From contig PLRS01000132.1 of the NCBI GenBank assembly GCA_003164035.1, positions 1 to 58,839 of the forward strand: DNA of 58,839 bases, in the 5' to 3' direction. The DNA comes from Bryobacterales bacterium. Lineage in GTDB: Bacteria > Acidobacteriota > Terriglobia > Bryobacterales > Bryobacteraceae. Below are positions 16,908-25,048 of the stretch, in pieces. Each line of letters begins with the position of its first letter. Within the stretch, counting starts at the first letter, position 1. A program made the translations under genes and the position numbers. The notes under the pieces are model-generated. The model ran no database searches. It was not told where the DNA came from and saw only the letters and a list, made by a program, of their open reading frames with translations.

Positions 16908-18302
16908 TCAGTGTTCCGCCGGAGGTCTTTCCCGAGCCGCGCGGTCCGGAGCCCGAGTACGGGACTGGGCGGCGGCGATTCCGGCAATCCAGGCGAAGGC
17001 GAAACCGTTGGCGGGGACATACATATTGAAGTCGACCAAGCTGTGGAGAAGAATCGCGGTGATGGCGGCCAGACAGGCGATGGCGAGGTAGCGTTCGTCG
17101 ACCGAGCGGGCGTAGAACGTCCCGCGTGCCGTCCGCTGAACCAGTCTGCCGACGAAGATCAGGCCGGCGGCGAATCCGAAGACGCCGAGTTCGGCGAGGA
17201 CTTGAAGGTAGTCGTTATGCGCGTAGTCGACGGTGTTCATCGGAGCTACGGTTTTATAGCGCAGAAAGCAGGACTCGTACGCGCCCATCCCGCAGCCGAA
17301 AAGCGGGTATGCTTTGACCAGGTTTTCCGTGTCGCGCCAGACCTGGGCGCGGGTGTCGGCCGAGATCTGGTCCGTATTTGCCAAGTCCGAGAAACGTGCG
17401 ATGAGGGGATCGGTTGGGAGGAAGACGAAACCGGCAATCACGACCAGAACGACGGTCGCGACAGGTAGCCATCGGCGCCACCATGCGCCTGGAGCCTGAT
17501 AGTCGACGTGCCAGCCTCGCAAGGAAAGCATGGTTGCGCCAGCCACCAGCAGCGCCGCTAGCGCCGAAAGGAAACCCATTCGAGAAAGAGAGAGAATGAT
17601 CGCGACCAGGGTGAAGGCGGCGGTGGCGAGCAAGGGACAGGCTTTGAGGACGGGTGAAGCCGGCGACTCGAAGCGGTTGTCTTCGCGCTGCAAGATGGCC
17701 ACCGCGTAGACCAGCGGGAACGGCAGGATCATCTCGAGGAGCCCGGCGTAGTGGTCACGGTTGGCGTAGGTGCCGGTAGCCATTCCGCTCATCGAGCCCT
17801 CGCCGTAGGCCTGAACCATACCCAAGACCGCCTCGAACGCCCCGACCACGAGGAGGGGCGCGGCCGCCATCCACGGCCAGCGTTGGGCGGTCAGCGTAAC
17901 TTCGCGGATGATGAGGAATACCAGAAAGTAGGCGGAAAGCGTGAGGAAGTATTGAGCTGTCTGGTAAGGTACGGCGGAGAGGGTGACGTAGTGGGACGCA
18001 CCGCCAACAAACGGCTGCGTGGCGGTGAGGAGTTCGACGCGAGTGGGCGAGATGGCGCGGACAAGGCCGATGGGAAGAGGTACGAGTTGCAAGGCGGTGA
18101 AGGACAGAACCGCGATGGCGGAGAAGCGCGTAATGCGATCGAGCGGTGGGGGGTGCGGGTCCTTGGGTGAGGCGAAGTATAGAAGCGCAATGACGCCGAT
18201 AGCGAGAAGAACGGCATTCCAGTCATTCGGATCGACACCGGCCCGCTGGAAGACCGCGTAGCCCAAAGCCACGCTCAACGCGATCAGCGTTAAGAAGTTC
18301 AT
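16908..18302 (-). CDS. O-antigen ligase/polymerase family membrane protein
   Basis: About 464 residues from the ATG at 18302. Roughly a dozen hydrophobic helices are spread over the whole protein, with one larger periplasmic loop (about 320-380). Signature pieces of the Wzy_C/O-antigen ligase family are present: GTYANRDHYAGLLEMILP in the middle, RAQVWRDTENLVKAYPLFGCGMGAY in two parts, YAHNDYLQVLAELGVFG and LHSLVDFNMYVPANGFAFA near the C-terminus. These proteins transfer or polymerise undecaprenyl-linked glycans at the outer face of the inner membrane. It is the last gene of a minus-strand group with PEP-CTERM, FecR-like and TPR proteins, so it probably serves exopolysaccharide or surface-glycan assembly; a terminator separates it from the PEP-CTERM gene upstream. 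Confidence 0.85.
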   Translation of the reverse strand: MNFLTLIALSVALGYAVFQRAGVDPNDWNAVLLAIGVIALLYFASPKDPHPPPLDRITRFSAIAVLSFTALQLVPLPIGLVRAISPTRVELLTATQPFVGGASHYVTLSAVPYQTAQYFLTLSAYFLVFLIIREVTLTAQRWPWMAAAPLLVVGAFEAVLGMVQAYGEGSMSGMATGTYANRDHYAGLLEMILPFPLVYAVAILQREDNRFESPASPVLKACPLLATAAFTLVAIILSLSRMGFLSALAALLVAGATMLSLRGWHVDYQAPGAWWRRWLPVATVVLVVIAGFVFLPTDPLIARFSDLANTDQISADTRAQVWRDTENLVKAYPLFGCGMGAYESCFLRYKTVAPMNTVDYAHNDYLQVLAELGVFGFAAGLIFVGRLVQRTARGTFYARSVDERYLAIACLAAITAILLHSLVDFNMYVPANGFAFAWIAGIAAAQSRTRAPDRAARERPPAEH

Positions 18303-18314
18303 GTCCAAAGATAG

Positions 18315-18345
18315 AAAAAGCCCCTGGAGGGGAACTCCAGGGGCT
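18315..18345 (-). terminator. Rho-independent terminator after PEP-CTERM gene
   Basis: A perfect 11-bp stem (AGCCCCTGGAG / CTCCAGGGGCT) with a 5-nt loop is followed, on the minus strand, by a run of Ts (AAAAA at 18315-18319 on plus). It lies 28 bp after the PEP-CTERM stop and 13 bp before the ligase-type gene, so it should uncouple the two or set their ratio. Confidence 0.85.
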
Positions 18346-18372
18346 CATTGTAGCAGCAGGAAGGCCTCTTTC

Positions 18373-19221
18373 TTAGCGGGCGCGCCGGCGAAGGCCTGTC
18401 AGAAGCCCTCCCAGACCGAGGGCCAGGAGAGCGAACGTTGAGGGCTCGGGTGTCGACGTTCCGTTGACGATCGCCAGTGCATCGACCTCGTGGGAGTTCG
18501 TGTAGCCGCTGATTAAGCCAGCACCAGGGGCGTACTCGTAGGTAGCTACTGGAGTCCCGCCCGAACCGTCGTAGAAGTAATAAAGGAAGCCGTTGCCGAG
18601 GGTCTGGCTGTGATCGGCGCCCGTATAGCCGTTTGAGGCTCCCATCAGGAGTGCAAAAGTATTATCTCCGATGGGCGTGTCGCCGACCGCGAAGTCGTAG
18701 ATGCCGTCCGGCAGCGTAAGTCCAGACACGGTGAAAGTGATCGCGAAAATCGGATAGTAACGGTCGGGCGAGTTGATGCTCTGGTAGTTTTCCCCGTCGG
18801 AGAACTTCACCTGCGAGTAAGTATACGAAGTCGACGCCAAGTTCAGGTCCGCTCCGTCTGGTCCAACGTACAGATCCAGTGCACTGAACTCCTGGGTCGG
18901 GTTGTCGGTCGCCGAGCCGAACTCACTCACCGGGTCGTTTCCCACCTCGTAGATCGTGAATGAGGTGATCGAGTTGGTGGTACCGGAGAGCGAAAACTGA
19001 TCGCCGAGAATGTAAGGCTCTGAGGGTGAGCCTGGAAGGTTGGCGTCAGCCAGGGAACCATAGGCCGGAGCAATGTCGCTCTGCCCTGTGCCGGTGTTGA
19101 TGTGGGCATTGGGCAGAGGGCTGGAGTAAAGAACGCCCGCGCGTGCAGTCGCAGTGCAGAGGAGTGCGAGTGCCAGCAAGAAGGCAGCCACCGCGAACCG
19201 ATTAAGAGTTGTTTTGACCAT
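18373..19221 (-). CDS. PEP-CTERM sorting domain protein (duplicated cassette, copy 1)
   Basis: 282 residues. Signal peptide (about 1-28, FAVAAFLLALALLCTATARA) and a textbook PEP-CTERM tail: STPEPSTFALLALGLGG then a basic RRRAR end. The body shares a set of landmarks with the paralogue at 20433-21329: EPYILGDQF near 70, TIYEVGN, LYVGPDG (LYIGPDG in the paralogue), YQSIN, then PIGDNTFALL and a GNGFLYYFYDGSGG segment. Both are therefore one beta-rich domain family without a named function. It starts 39 bp after the FecR-like gene and ends in a strong terminator. It is expected to be exported and processed by an exosortase encoded elsewhere. Confidence 0.88.
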   Translation of the reverse strand: MVKTTLNRFAVAAFLLALALLCTATARAGVLYSSPLPNAHINTGTGQSDIAPAYGSLADANLPGSPSEPYILGDQFSLSGTTNSITSFTIYEVGNDPVSEFGSATDNPTQEFSALDLYVGPDGADLNLASTSYTYSQVKFSDGENYQSINSPDRYYPIFAITFTVSGLTLPDGIYDFAVGDTPIGDNTFALLMGASNGYTGADHSQTLGNGFLYYFYDGSGGTPVATYEYAPGAGLISGYTNSHEVDALAIVNGTSTPEPSTFALLALGLGGLLTGLRRRAR

Positions 19222-19260
19222 TGGGAACTCCGATTAACTGTAATTCAAATCCTGGGGACC

Positions 19261-19722
19261 CTAGCGCGAACTGATGGGCGCCGGCGGTGCTGGCAACTTC
19301 GCCAGCGCAGGACGGAAGGCCCCCCCCGAAGGCAATGAGCCAGAGCGCGATGCGGAACCCGTTCGTTCACCAACGGGGAGCCCTCCGTTCTGAATCTTCA
19401 GCAACGAAGAGGAAGCCAGGGAGAACTGCATCGAACCCCCGGTCAGATTGACCGCAGACCCACTGGAGTCGATCTTTAGTCGGGAACCAGGCGCGAGGGT
19501 GATCCTCGAACCATCCCGAAAAACAATGATGAGAGAAGACGTACCCGCGACGATTTCCTGGCCGGCGACCAGCGGCCATGACGAAACGCCTCCAATATTG
19601 ACGGAACTACCGCTCAGCTCAAACGAAGAAGAGCTTGTTATGATTGCAATCGGCGCGGCGGCCAGCGCGCTTGCGATCACACTCAATCCACCGATGACGA
19701 CAATGAGTGCTCGCTTTCGCAT
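19261..19722 (-). CDS. FecR-like secreted small protein (duplicated cassette, copy 1)
   Basis: About 153 residues from the ATG at 19722 (MRKRALIVVIGG). An N-terminal hydrophobic segment (residues 5-22) acts as signal peptide or anchor. The middle carries a minimal FecR-type beta-domain: FELSGSSVNIGGVSSWPL, VAGQEIVAG, LIIVFRDGSRITLAPGSRL and VNLTGGSMQFSL. There is no cytoplasmic sigma-binding part, so it is not a classical anti-sigma regulator. The tail is Pro/Ala-rich and ends PISSR like its paralogue at 21379-21843. Between GGAGG and the start, TACTGCACAA is duplicated, placing GGAGG about 22 nt from the ATG; the paralogue has AGGAG at about 12 nt. Translation of this copy may be weaker. It precedes the PEP-CTERM gene by 39 bp. 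Confidence 0.75.
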   Translation of the reverse strand: MRKRALIVVIGGLSVIASALAAAPIAIITSSSSFELSGSSVNIGGVSSWPLVAGQEIVAGTSSLIIVFRDGSRITLAPGSRLKIDSSGSAVNLTGGSMQFSLASSSLLKIQNGGLPVGERTGSASRSGSLPSGGAFRPALAKLPAPPAPISSR

Positions 19723-19835
19723 GTAATTGTGCAGTATTGTGCAGTACCTCCGTACTGCTGTACAACATAACTCCAATCGCAGGCTAATGCAATATAAACT
19801 AAGGTAAAAATGACAATTCATCGACGCACTAAAGT

Positions 19836-20405
19836 ACTGGTAAGTCTGATAGATTCAGACAACAAGTACGGCTAATATTGCTGTCGAATTTTGGTGGAAA
19901 ATCGCGTATGACACGTATCGAAAATGAGGCTAGTGAGCGGACCGCCGGTGAAGGGGATCGTCACGGGCGTCCCTTCAGCCATGCCGAGGAAACGCATCGT
20001 AGTTTATATTCAATAAGTTAGGCGACTGCGCGTCTTGGATCGCTACTCTCGGGCCTTCGTTGGTCGCGAGGCCGTCGGTCCGGACCGACGCGCAGGAAGC
20101 AGTTTCCAGGCCGGATTGGGACTATGCGTATGACATTTTCGTAAGACATCCGACTTCTGGCGTATCCGATATGGCCGCGAGGGCTTTCGAAGGCGGCAGA
20201 AGAGGCTGGGTCCGCCAATCGAGCGCGTATCCGGACGGTTCTCGCTCAAAACCGCCGTTGAGCGGCAGGTTCCGGTCCAGGTGGCCGCCACGATTTTCTC
20301 CGGGAAATCGGCTCCGGTCCCGCTACGCCTAAGGATACCGGCGCACGTGCAACAACGAAATCACGGAAGAAGCGGTCAGCGGTTTGTTGTGCGAGAGCGT
20401 AATTG
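19836..20405 (-). pseudogene. decayed 3' half of the TPR/jelly-roll gene
   Basis: This stretch aligns by eye with the 3' half of the TPR gene at 21954-23105: shared tracts include GCTGTCGAATTTTGGTG, GCGTATGACACGTATCGAAA and the region coding VSYQSVIQLVPIRPGN, which appears here as MSYENVIRIVPIRPGN. The frame is interrupted and no start is present. It sits between the two FecR-like/PEP-CTERM pairs in the position the TPR gene holds upstream of the second pair. It is the junction-side remnant of a tandem duplication. Confidence 0.8.
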
Positions 20406-20432
20406 CAGGCAGTCCGGGCGCCACCAGTTGCT

Positions 20433-21329
20433 TCAGACGCGACGACGGCGGGCCCGGCGGCGCAAACCAGCCCAAACTCCGGCCAACCCAATTCCGATCG
20501 GCCCGAAAGTGGACGGCTCCGGAACCGACGGACTTCCCTCGATGATGACATTGACGTCGGCGCCATTGGTGTAGCTGGTAATAGACCCCGGCGCATACTG
20601 ATACGTGGCCAGCGGCGAGCCCCCGGTGCCGTCATAAAAGAAAAAGAGAAATCCATTGTTGGGGATAAGGCTGGCGCTATCCTCCTCCGAAGTCCCCGAG
20701 TTAGCGGGATCGGACGTCAGAAGAGCAAGAGTGTTACCTCCGATCGGTGTTGCACCGATGGCAAAATCGTACTCGCCCGGTCCCAGGCTCACGTTCAACC
20801 CGCTAAAAGTGACCGCGTAAATCGCAAAGTAATCGCTGCTCTCACCGGCGTTGATGCTCTGAAAGTTCACGCCTCCGGATCCACACGTTCCGCTGTAGCA
20901 CACCTGCGAAGACGCCGCGCCCAAAGCAGACCCGCTCAAGGCGCCAACCGCGGATCCCAAACTGCTGCCGTCCGGCCCGATGTAAAGCGAGAGGCTGCTG
21001 AACTCCGTGTTCGGCGTGTCTCCAGGTATCCCCGTTGCGGTGGTCACCTGGTTACCGACTTCGTAGATTGTGACGCTGGTGACCGTGTCGCTGTCGGAGA
21101 GAGTGAACTGGTCGCCCAGGATATAGGGTTCAGTTGTCCCCCCCGGACACGTACTTATGTTGGTATCGCACTCGCTTCCATACACCGGCGCCGCGTCGAA
21201 GCCTGTGTTGCCATTGGTAGGTAATGCGTTCGTCCACAAGGTTTCTGCGGAGGCCGGCGGCAACACGGCAAGCACGGTCAGGAGAAGCAAATTTCGTGCT
21301 GAATTCCAACTGATGTTTCGACCGAGCAT
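20433..21329 (-). CDS. PEP-CTERM sorting domain protein (duplicated cassette, copy 2)
   Basis: About 298 residues from the ATG at 21329, which has GGAGGTG 5 nt upstream; a longer frame to 21374 has no such site. Signal peptide (NLLLLTVLAVLPPASA) and PEP-CTERM tail (PSVPEPSTFGPIGIGLAGV, then an Arg-rich end). Compared with copy 1 it carries an insertion around residues 140-160 containing two cysteines (QVCYSGTCGSGG) that could form a disulfide. Shared family landmarks are EPYILGDQFTLS, TIYEVGN, LYIGPDG, PIGGNTLALL and NNGFLFFFYDGTGG. It follows the FecR-like gene by 49 bp. Function unknown; export to the cell surface is the safest statement. Confidence 0.88.
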   Translation of the reverse strand: MLGRNISWNSARNLLLLTVLAVLPPASAETLWTNALPTNGNTGFDAAPVYGSECDTNISTCPGGTTEPYILGDQFTLSDSDTVTSVTIYEVGNQVTTATGIPGDTPNTEFSSLSLYIGPDGSSLGSAVGALSGSALGAASSQVCYSGTCGSGGVNFQSINAGESSDYFAIYAVTFSGLNVSLGPGEYDFAIGATPIGGNTLALLTSDPANSGTSEEDSASLIPNNGFLFFFYDGTGGSPLATYQYAPGSITSYTNGADVNVIIEGSPSVPEPSTFGPIGIGLAGVWAGLRRRARRRRV

Positions 21330-21378
21330 AGACACCTCCATTGTAGCTGTTGCATAACAAGGAACGCGATTCAAGTAG

Positions 21379-21843
21379 TTAGCGTGAACTGATGGGACCC
21401 GGTGGTGAGCCTTTGATGGGAGCCGGCGGCGGGGGCAGCTTCAGCCCCAAATGAGAGGTCCCCCTCGAATACAATTCACCAGAGCGTTCACTGACGGAGA
21501 GCCCTTCGTTCTGAATCTTCAGCGACGAAGAGGAAGCCAGGGAGAACTGCATCGAACCTCCGGTCAGATTGAGCTGAGCCCCACTGGAGTCGGTCTTCAG
21601 TCGGGACCCCGGCCCGAGCGTGATTCTGGACCCGTCCCGAAAGACAATTGTGAGAGAAGACGCACCGGCGACGATGTCTTGGCCGGCGACCAGCGGCCAT
21701 GACGAAACCCCTCCAGTGTTGACGGAGCTACCGCCCAGCTCAAACGAAGAAGAGCTTGTTATCGTACCAATTGGTGTAACGGCCAACCCGCTTGCGAGCA
21801 CGAGCAACCCACCGATGATGACAAGGAGTGATCGCTTTCGCAT
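21379..21843 (-). CDS. FecR-like secreted small protein (duplicated cassette, copy 2)
   Basis: 154 residues, closely related to the product of 19261-19722: the FecR-like stretch VSSWPLVAGQDIVAG, SLTIVFRDGSRITLGPGSRL and LNLTGGSMQFSLASSSSLK is nearly the same, and both end in ISSR. The N-terminal hydrophobic segment (SLLVIIGGLLVLASGLA) targets it to the membrane or periplasm. AGGAG lies about 12 nt before the ATG. It sits 110 bp after the TPR gene and 49 bp before the PEP-CTERM gene, all on the minus strand. No sigma factor or TonB receptor accompanies it, so a structural or polysaccharide-linked role is more likely than iron-citrate-type signalling. Confidence 0.75.
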   Translation of the reverse strand: MRKRSLLVIIGGLLVLASGLAVTPIGTITSSSSFELGGSSVNTGGVSSWPLVAGQDIVAGASSLTIVFRDGSRITLGPGSRLKTDSSGAQLNLTGGSMQFSLASSSSLKIQNEGLSVSERSGELYSRGTSHLGLKLPPPPAPIKGSPPGPISSR

Positions 21844-21953
21844 CTGTTTGCAGTACTCCTGTTTACAGTACTTCTATAGTCCTGTATAGCATAGGCCTTT
21901 TCCTAGGATAAAGCAATAGAGAATAAGGCAAAATCCAACATCCACCAGCGCAT

Positions 21954-23105
21954 TTAAGTACCGGCCAGGCTGATGGAGTCTAGCCAGAAAGCACCGTCAA
22001 TCTTGCTGTCGAATTTTGGTGAAGATTCGCGTATGACACGTATCGAAATCAGGCTGGTGTGCGGCCCCACGGTGAACGGAATCGTCACGGGCGTCCATCC
22101 AGCCGTGCCGAGAAACGGATCGGACCTTATATTCAGTAAGTTAGGCGACTGAGCATCCTGAATCGCGAGTCTCGGCCCCTCGTTGGTCGTGATGCCGTCG
22201 GTTCGGACCCAGGCGCGCAGGAGGTAGTTTCCTGGCCGGATGGGGACCAGCTGTATGACGCTTTGGTAAGATACGTTGGCGTTTCCGTGGAACTGGAGTT
22301 TCAGTGCCCACTTCCCGTCGTGTCCGACATGGTCGCGAGTGGTTTCGAAGGCGTCCGAGGGCTGGATCCGCCAATCGAGCGCGCATCCGGACGGTTCCCG
22401 CTCGAAACCGCCGTTAAAGATCAGGTTTCGATCCGGGTAGTCGCCACGATTATCCCCAAGCGAGCGGCTCCAGTCCTGCTTCGCTTCAAGATACCGATGC
22501 GCGCGCAACAACCCGTCGACGTAGGAAGCGGTCAGCGGATCGTCGTTGAAGCCTTTCACCAGTGCGTGGTCCCAGGCGGCGCGGGCGCCATCCATGTTGC
22601 CGGTCCCAACCAGGTGCTGGAGGTAGGAGCGCGTGGCGCGGCGGTCGTCGCCGATCTGGGCCAGAACCGCGGACGGAGAATCGATGAGGCGGTCGAAATA
22701 CCCGAAAAGAACCGAATCGTAGTCCGGCACCGTTTTGAGCACGTGGGCTGCCGACCGCAACGCGTCCTGGGGTTCGTCGAGTTCGAAGTGAAAATTGGCG
22801 TCCCGGAGCCAGACCTGGGGAACCTGGCGGCTCAGCTCCAGTGCACGGCGGTAACAGGAGCGTGCCTGTTCCCGATTCCCGGCGGAGAGAAGAGCTTGAC
22901 CCAGATCGGACCAACGGTAGGGATTGGCGGAATCGCGCCGCAGTGCTTCGGTGTAGAGTCCCACGGCCTTTTGAACCTCAGGCTGCGGTTGATTGAGTGC
23001 GGCGAAGGCGAAGACGTCCGGACTTTGGGATGGATCGAGCTTCCGGAGGGCCGCAACCGCTCCAAGGGCGAGAATTAGGGCGAGAAGAGCCGGGAAAAGT
23101 CTCAT
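21954..23105 (-). CDS. TPR protein with C-terminal jelly-roll-like domain
   Basis: About 383 residues from the ATG at 23105, preceded by GGAGGG at ideal spacing. One N-terminal hydrophobic segment (LFPALLALILALGAVAAL) anchors it in the membrane or serves as signal. Residues about 45-200 are TPR-like helices (AVGLYTEALRRDSANPYRWSDLGQALL is the clearest, given here only as location; ARSCYRRALELS the next). The C-terminal 160 residues begin NLIFNGGFEREPSGCALDW and continue with strands such as GKWALKLQF and GNYLLRAWVRTDG, the look of a CBM4/9-type carbohydrate-binding jelly roll. TPR plus such a domain next to an O-antigen-ligase-type gene is common in exopolysaccharide loci. It leads the duplicated cassette; its second copy is decayed (19836-20405). 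Confidence 0.75.
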   Translation of the reverse strand: MRLFPALLALILALGAVAALRKLDPSQSPDVFAFAALNQPQPEVQKAVGLYTEALRRDSANPYRWSDLGQALLSAGNREQARSCYRRALELSRQVPQVWLRDANFHFELDEPQDALRSAAHVLKTVPDYDSVLFGYFDRLIDSPSAVLAQIGDDRRATRSYLQHLVGTGNMDGARAAWDHALVKGFNDDPLTASYVDGLLRAHRYLEAKQDWSRSLGDNRGDYPDRNLIFNGGFEREPSGCALDWRIQPSDAFETTRDHVGHDGKWALKLQFHGNANVSYQSVIQLVPIRPGNYLLRAWVRTDGITTNEGPRLAIQDAQSPNLLNIRSDPFLGTAGWTPVTIPFTVGPHTSLISIRVIRESSPKFDSKIDGAFWLDSISLAGT

Positions 23106-23157
23106 CCGCCCCCTCCACAAGAACTCATAGCGATATTGTAGTGCCCCGCGGAGCCCC

Positions 23158-23916
23158 TCAAACCGCCTTCGCCACCAGCTCGAAATTGCTGCCGCGCCAG
23201 CGCAGCGCGCCGACGCGCAACAGCCAGTCGTCGACGGTGCGGGCGGCGCGATAGCCTGTCCGCCATCCGGGCAGCAGGCCCGCCAGCGGCGTGGAGCCGA
23301 AATCGTACATGTCGACTTGCACGTGAAAGCCCGCGTCGCGAAATAGCGCGGCGGTCGCCTCCGGTTCCAGCTCCCGTTCGTCGGGCGACTGGTAGCGCTT
23401 CATCAAACCCGGCATCAAGCGGCGGCCCACCACGCCGGAGAGCCGGTGGCGGCTGGGGTCGAGCGAATAAAACACGCCGCCCGGACGCAGCCATTGGCGC
23501 AAGCGGCCCGGCAATCCGGCCAGCGCGCTATCCGGGAGATGGTGCAGAAAAAAGATGGCGATGACGGCGTCGAAGTCGCCCCCGGGCGGCGTCTCGCCTT
23601 CTTCAAAGCGCGCGTTCGTTATTCCCAGGCGCTCGGCATCGGCGCGCGCCTGGCGGACGGCCGCGGGCGACAGATCGATCCCCACGATCTCGTTCACCTG
23701 CCGCGCCAGCAACAGCTCCGTATCGCCGATGCCGCACCCGAGGCTCAGCACCCGCGAGCGGCCCCAGGCGCCGGTGACCTTGAGTATCCGGGTCGCCATG
23801 TGCTCGCGCAAGGCGCGCACCGCCGGCCGGGCGAAATGGCGCTGGGCAAACCCCGAATAAAGCCGCTCATGGTAAGCCAACTCGCGCCCGGTAACGTCGT
23901 TTGCCGATGGCGGCAT
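23158..23916 (-). CDS. class I SAM-dependent methyltransferase
   Basis: About 252 residues from the ATG at 23916. The SAM-binding motif is VLSLGCGIGDTELLLA (near residue 55), followed by the acidic motif VGIDLSPAAV and the post-motif FDAVIAIFFLHHL. The substrate-specific part (RYQSPDERELEPEAT, FDFG-like DMYDFGSTP) is not recognised. Its start overlaps the stop of the upstream MauE-like gene by one base (TGATG), which indicates translational coupling. The substrate is unknown; the link to a thiol-redox gene set is positional only. Confidence 0.85.
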   Translation of the reverse strand: MPPSANDVTGRELAYHERLYSGFAQRHFARPAVRALREHMATRILKVTGAWGRSRVLSLGCGIGDTELLLARQVNEIVGIDLSPAAVRQARADAERLGITNARFEEGETPPGGDFDAVIAIFFLHHLPDSALAGLPGRLRQWLRPGGVFYSLDPSRHRLSGVVGRRLMPGLMKRYQSPDERELEPEATAALFRDAGFHVQVDMYDFGSTPLAGLLPGWRTGYRAARTVDDWLLRVGALRWRGSNFELVAKAV

Positions 23917-24359
23917 CACGCCGCCCGCCGCCGGCGAACGAACGCCATCCAGGTCAGCGCCAACGATCCCGCCAGCAGGGAACCGTCCCGCAGCAGAGTC
24001 TTCCACGAGATCAGCTCGCCCGGCCCGAAACAGCCGCAGTTAATCTGCTGGCCAGTGGCGAATGCGCGCACCATCAGTCCGAAGAAAACGCCCAGCAGGA
24101 GACTGGTGGCGACGGCCGCGCTGCGCAGCCAGAGCCCCGCCAACAGCAGGATTCCGACCAACAGCTCGAACCAGGGCAGGGAGCGGGCCACCAGTTCCAC
24201 CGCGCGCAGAGGAAGAATCTGATAGGAATCGATCGAAATCGCGAACACTTCCCAGGGCGTGTGCAGCTTGGTCCAGGCCGCGTAGATAAAAATACCGCCC
24301 AGCAGGACGCGCAATAACAGCGCTCCGGCCCGCAAAATATTACCGTTTGGCGAGGTCAT
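23916..24359 (-). CDS. MauE/DoxX-type redox membrane protein
   Basis: 147 residues with four hydrophobic helices (about 8-28, 50-75, 78-98 and 115-138). The motif NCGCFGPGELIS near residue 107 is characteristic of the MauE/DoxX-type family, whose paired cysteines are thought to take part in disulfide exchange in the inner membrane. The ATG at 24359 lies 20 bp inside the end of the upstream DsbA-like gene, and its own stop overlaps the methyltransferase start. The three genes therefore form a tightly packed unit, probably supplying reducing or oxidising equivalents to the exported DsbA-like protein. Confidence 0.82.
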   Translation of the reverse strand: MTSPNGNILRAGALLLRVLLGGIFIYAAWTKLHTPWEVFAISIDSYQILPLRAVELVARSLPWFELLVGILLLAGLWLRSAAVATSLLLGVFFGLMVRAFATGQQINCGCFGPGELISWKTLLRDGSLLAGSLALTWMAFVRRRRAA

Positions 24360-24933
24360 CGAGAAGTTGCTTCAGCAATTCGTATCTTATCAGGCGCCCC
24401 GCAATCGGGATGGCGCGCGAGCCGCGAATCACCAGGATGGTCGGCGTCTCGGTGATCGGGACGCGCTGCCCCACGCCGATTTCGCTCTGTACCTGAGCCA
24501 GGACGCCGGCGTCGGTGGCGAGCGCCTGCACCCGCTTCTGCTGCGCCGGAGTCAGCGCCGCGGCCACGGCTCCCCAGACATTGCCGCTGGCCGACCAGGA
24601 TTCCTGGCCGCGAAATAACGCGTCGGCCACCGGCGAATACGCTCCCACGCGCGCCGCGGCCACGGCGTAATTCGCGGCCTGGCGGGAATGCTGGTGCATG
24701 GGGAGCGGGAATTCGAAGCTCGCCAAGAACACCTTGCCGGGAATCACGTAATCCCGCATCAGCTCGGGCAGCACGTTTTCGTGGAACGCCTTGCACGCGG
24801 GACACTCGAAGTCGCTGAAGACTTCGACGGTGATGGGGGCCGACGGCGTTCCGAGGGCTTTGCTCAAGTCTACGCCCGGCGCCGCGGCCCGGCTCAACCA
24901 TAACGCCGCGAGGGCGAATACACAAACTCTCAT
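24340..24933 (-). CDS. DsbA-like thioredoxin-fold protein (CPAC)
   Basis: 197 residues with a cleavable signal peptide (VCVFALAALWLSRAAA). It has a thioredoxin/DsbA fold with the active site SDFECPACKAFHENVLPEL near residue 43 and the cis-proline loop ITETPTILVI near 162. The helical insertion typical of DsbA lies between. It should act in the periplasm as a thiol oxidase, reductase or isomerase; a CPAC centre does not decide which. Overlap with the MauE-like gene shows co-expression. A -10-like TAGAAT is 9 nt before the start. The other DsbA-like gene at 25170-25772 is a diverged paralogue with a CPHC centre. Confidence 0.85.
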   Translation of the reverse strand: MRVCVFALAALWLSRAAAPGVDLSKALGTPSAPITVEVFSDFECPACKAFHENVLPELMRDYVIPGKVFLASFEFPLPMHQHSRQAANYAVAAARVGAYSPVADALFRGQESWSASGNVWGAVAAALTPAQQKRVQALATDAGVLAQVQSEIGVGQRVPITETPTILVIRGSRAIPIAGRLIRYELLKQLLDDLAKR

Positions 24934-24942
24934 CTTGTTTCC

Positions 24943-24948
24943 ATTCTA
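24943..24948 (-). promoter_or_regulatory. -10 element TAGAAT, start codon 9 nt away
   Basis: TAGAAT on the minus strand lies 9 nt before the ATG at 24933. No Shine-Dalgarno sequence fits between (only GGAAA). Confidence 0.4.
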
Positions 24949-25048
24949 ACCGGCTCGCGCGGCTGCCGCCCGGCGCGAGTGCTTAACCGATCTGGGGGAT
25001 TTCGCGGTTTAGGCGCGGAAGCCGCTCCATTGAAGACGCCCTCCAGTC

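Larger units (their letters stand above)
18373..22540 (-). repeat. tandem duplication of a ~2.1-kb envelope-gene block
   Basis: Unit 1 (about 18373-20405) and unit 2 (about 20433-22540) contain, in the same order, a PEP-CTERM gene, a FecR-like gene and the 3' part of a TPR gene. Corresponding points are offset by 2060-2121 bp. The coding copies have diverged clearly, and only the outer TPR copy is intact. Confidence 0.8.

Noticed and set aside
19261-19722. Anti-sigma FecR regulator with sigma factor partner
   Set aside because: No cytoplasmic sigma-binding segment is present and no ECF sigma or siderophore receptor lies nearby.
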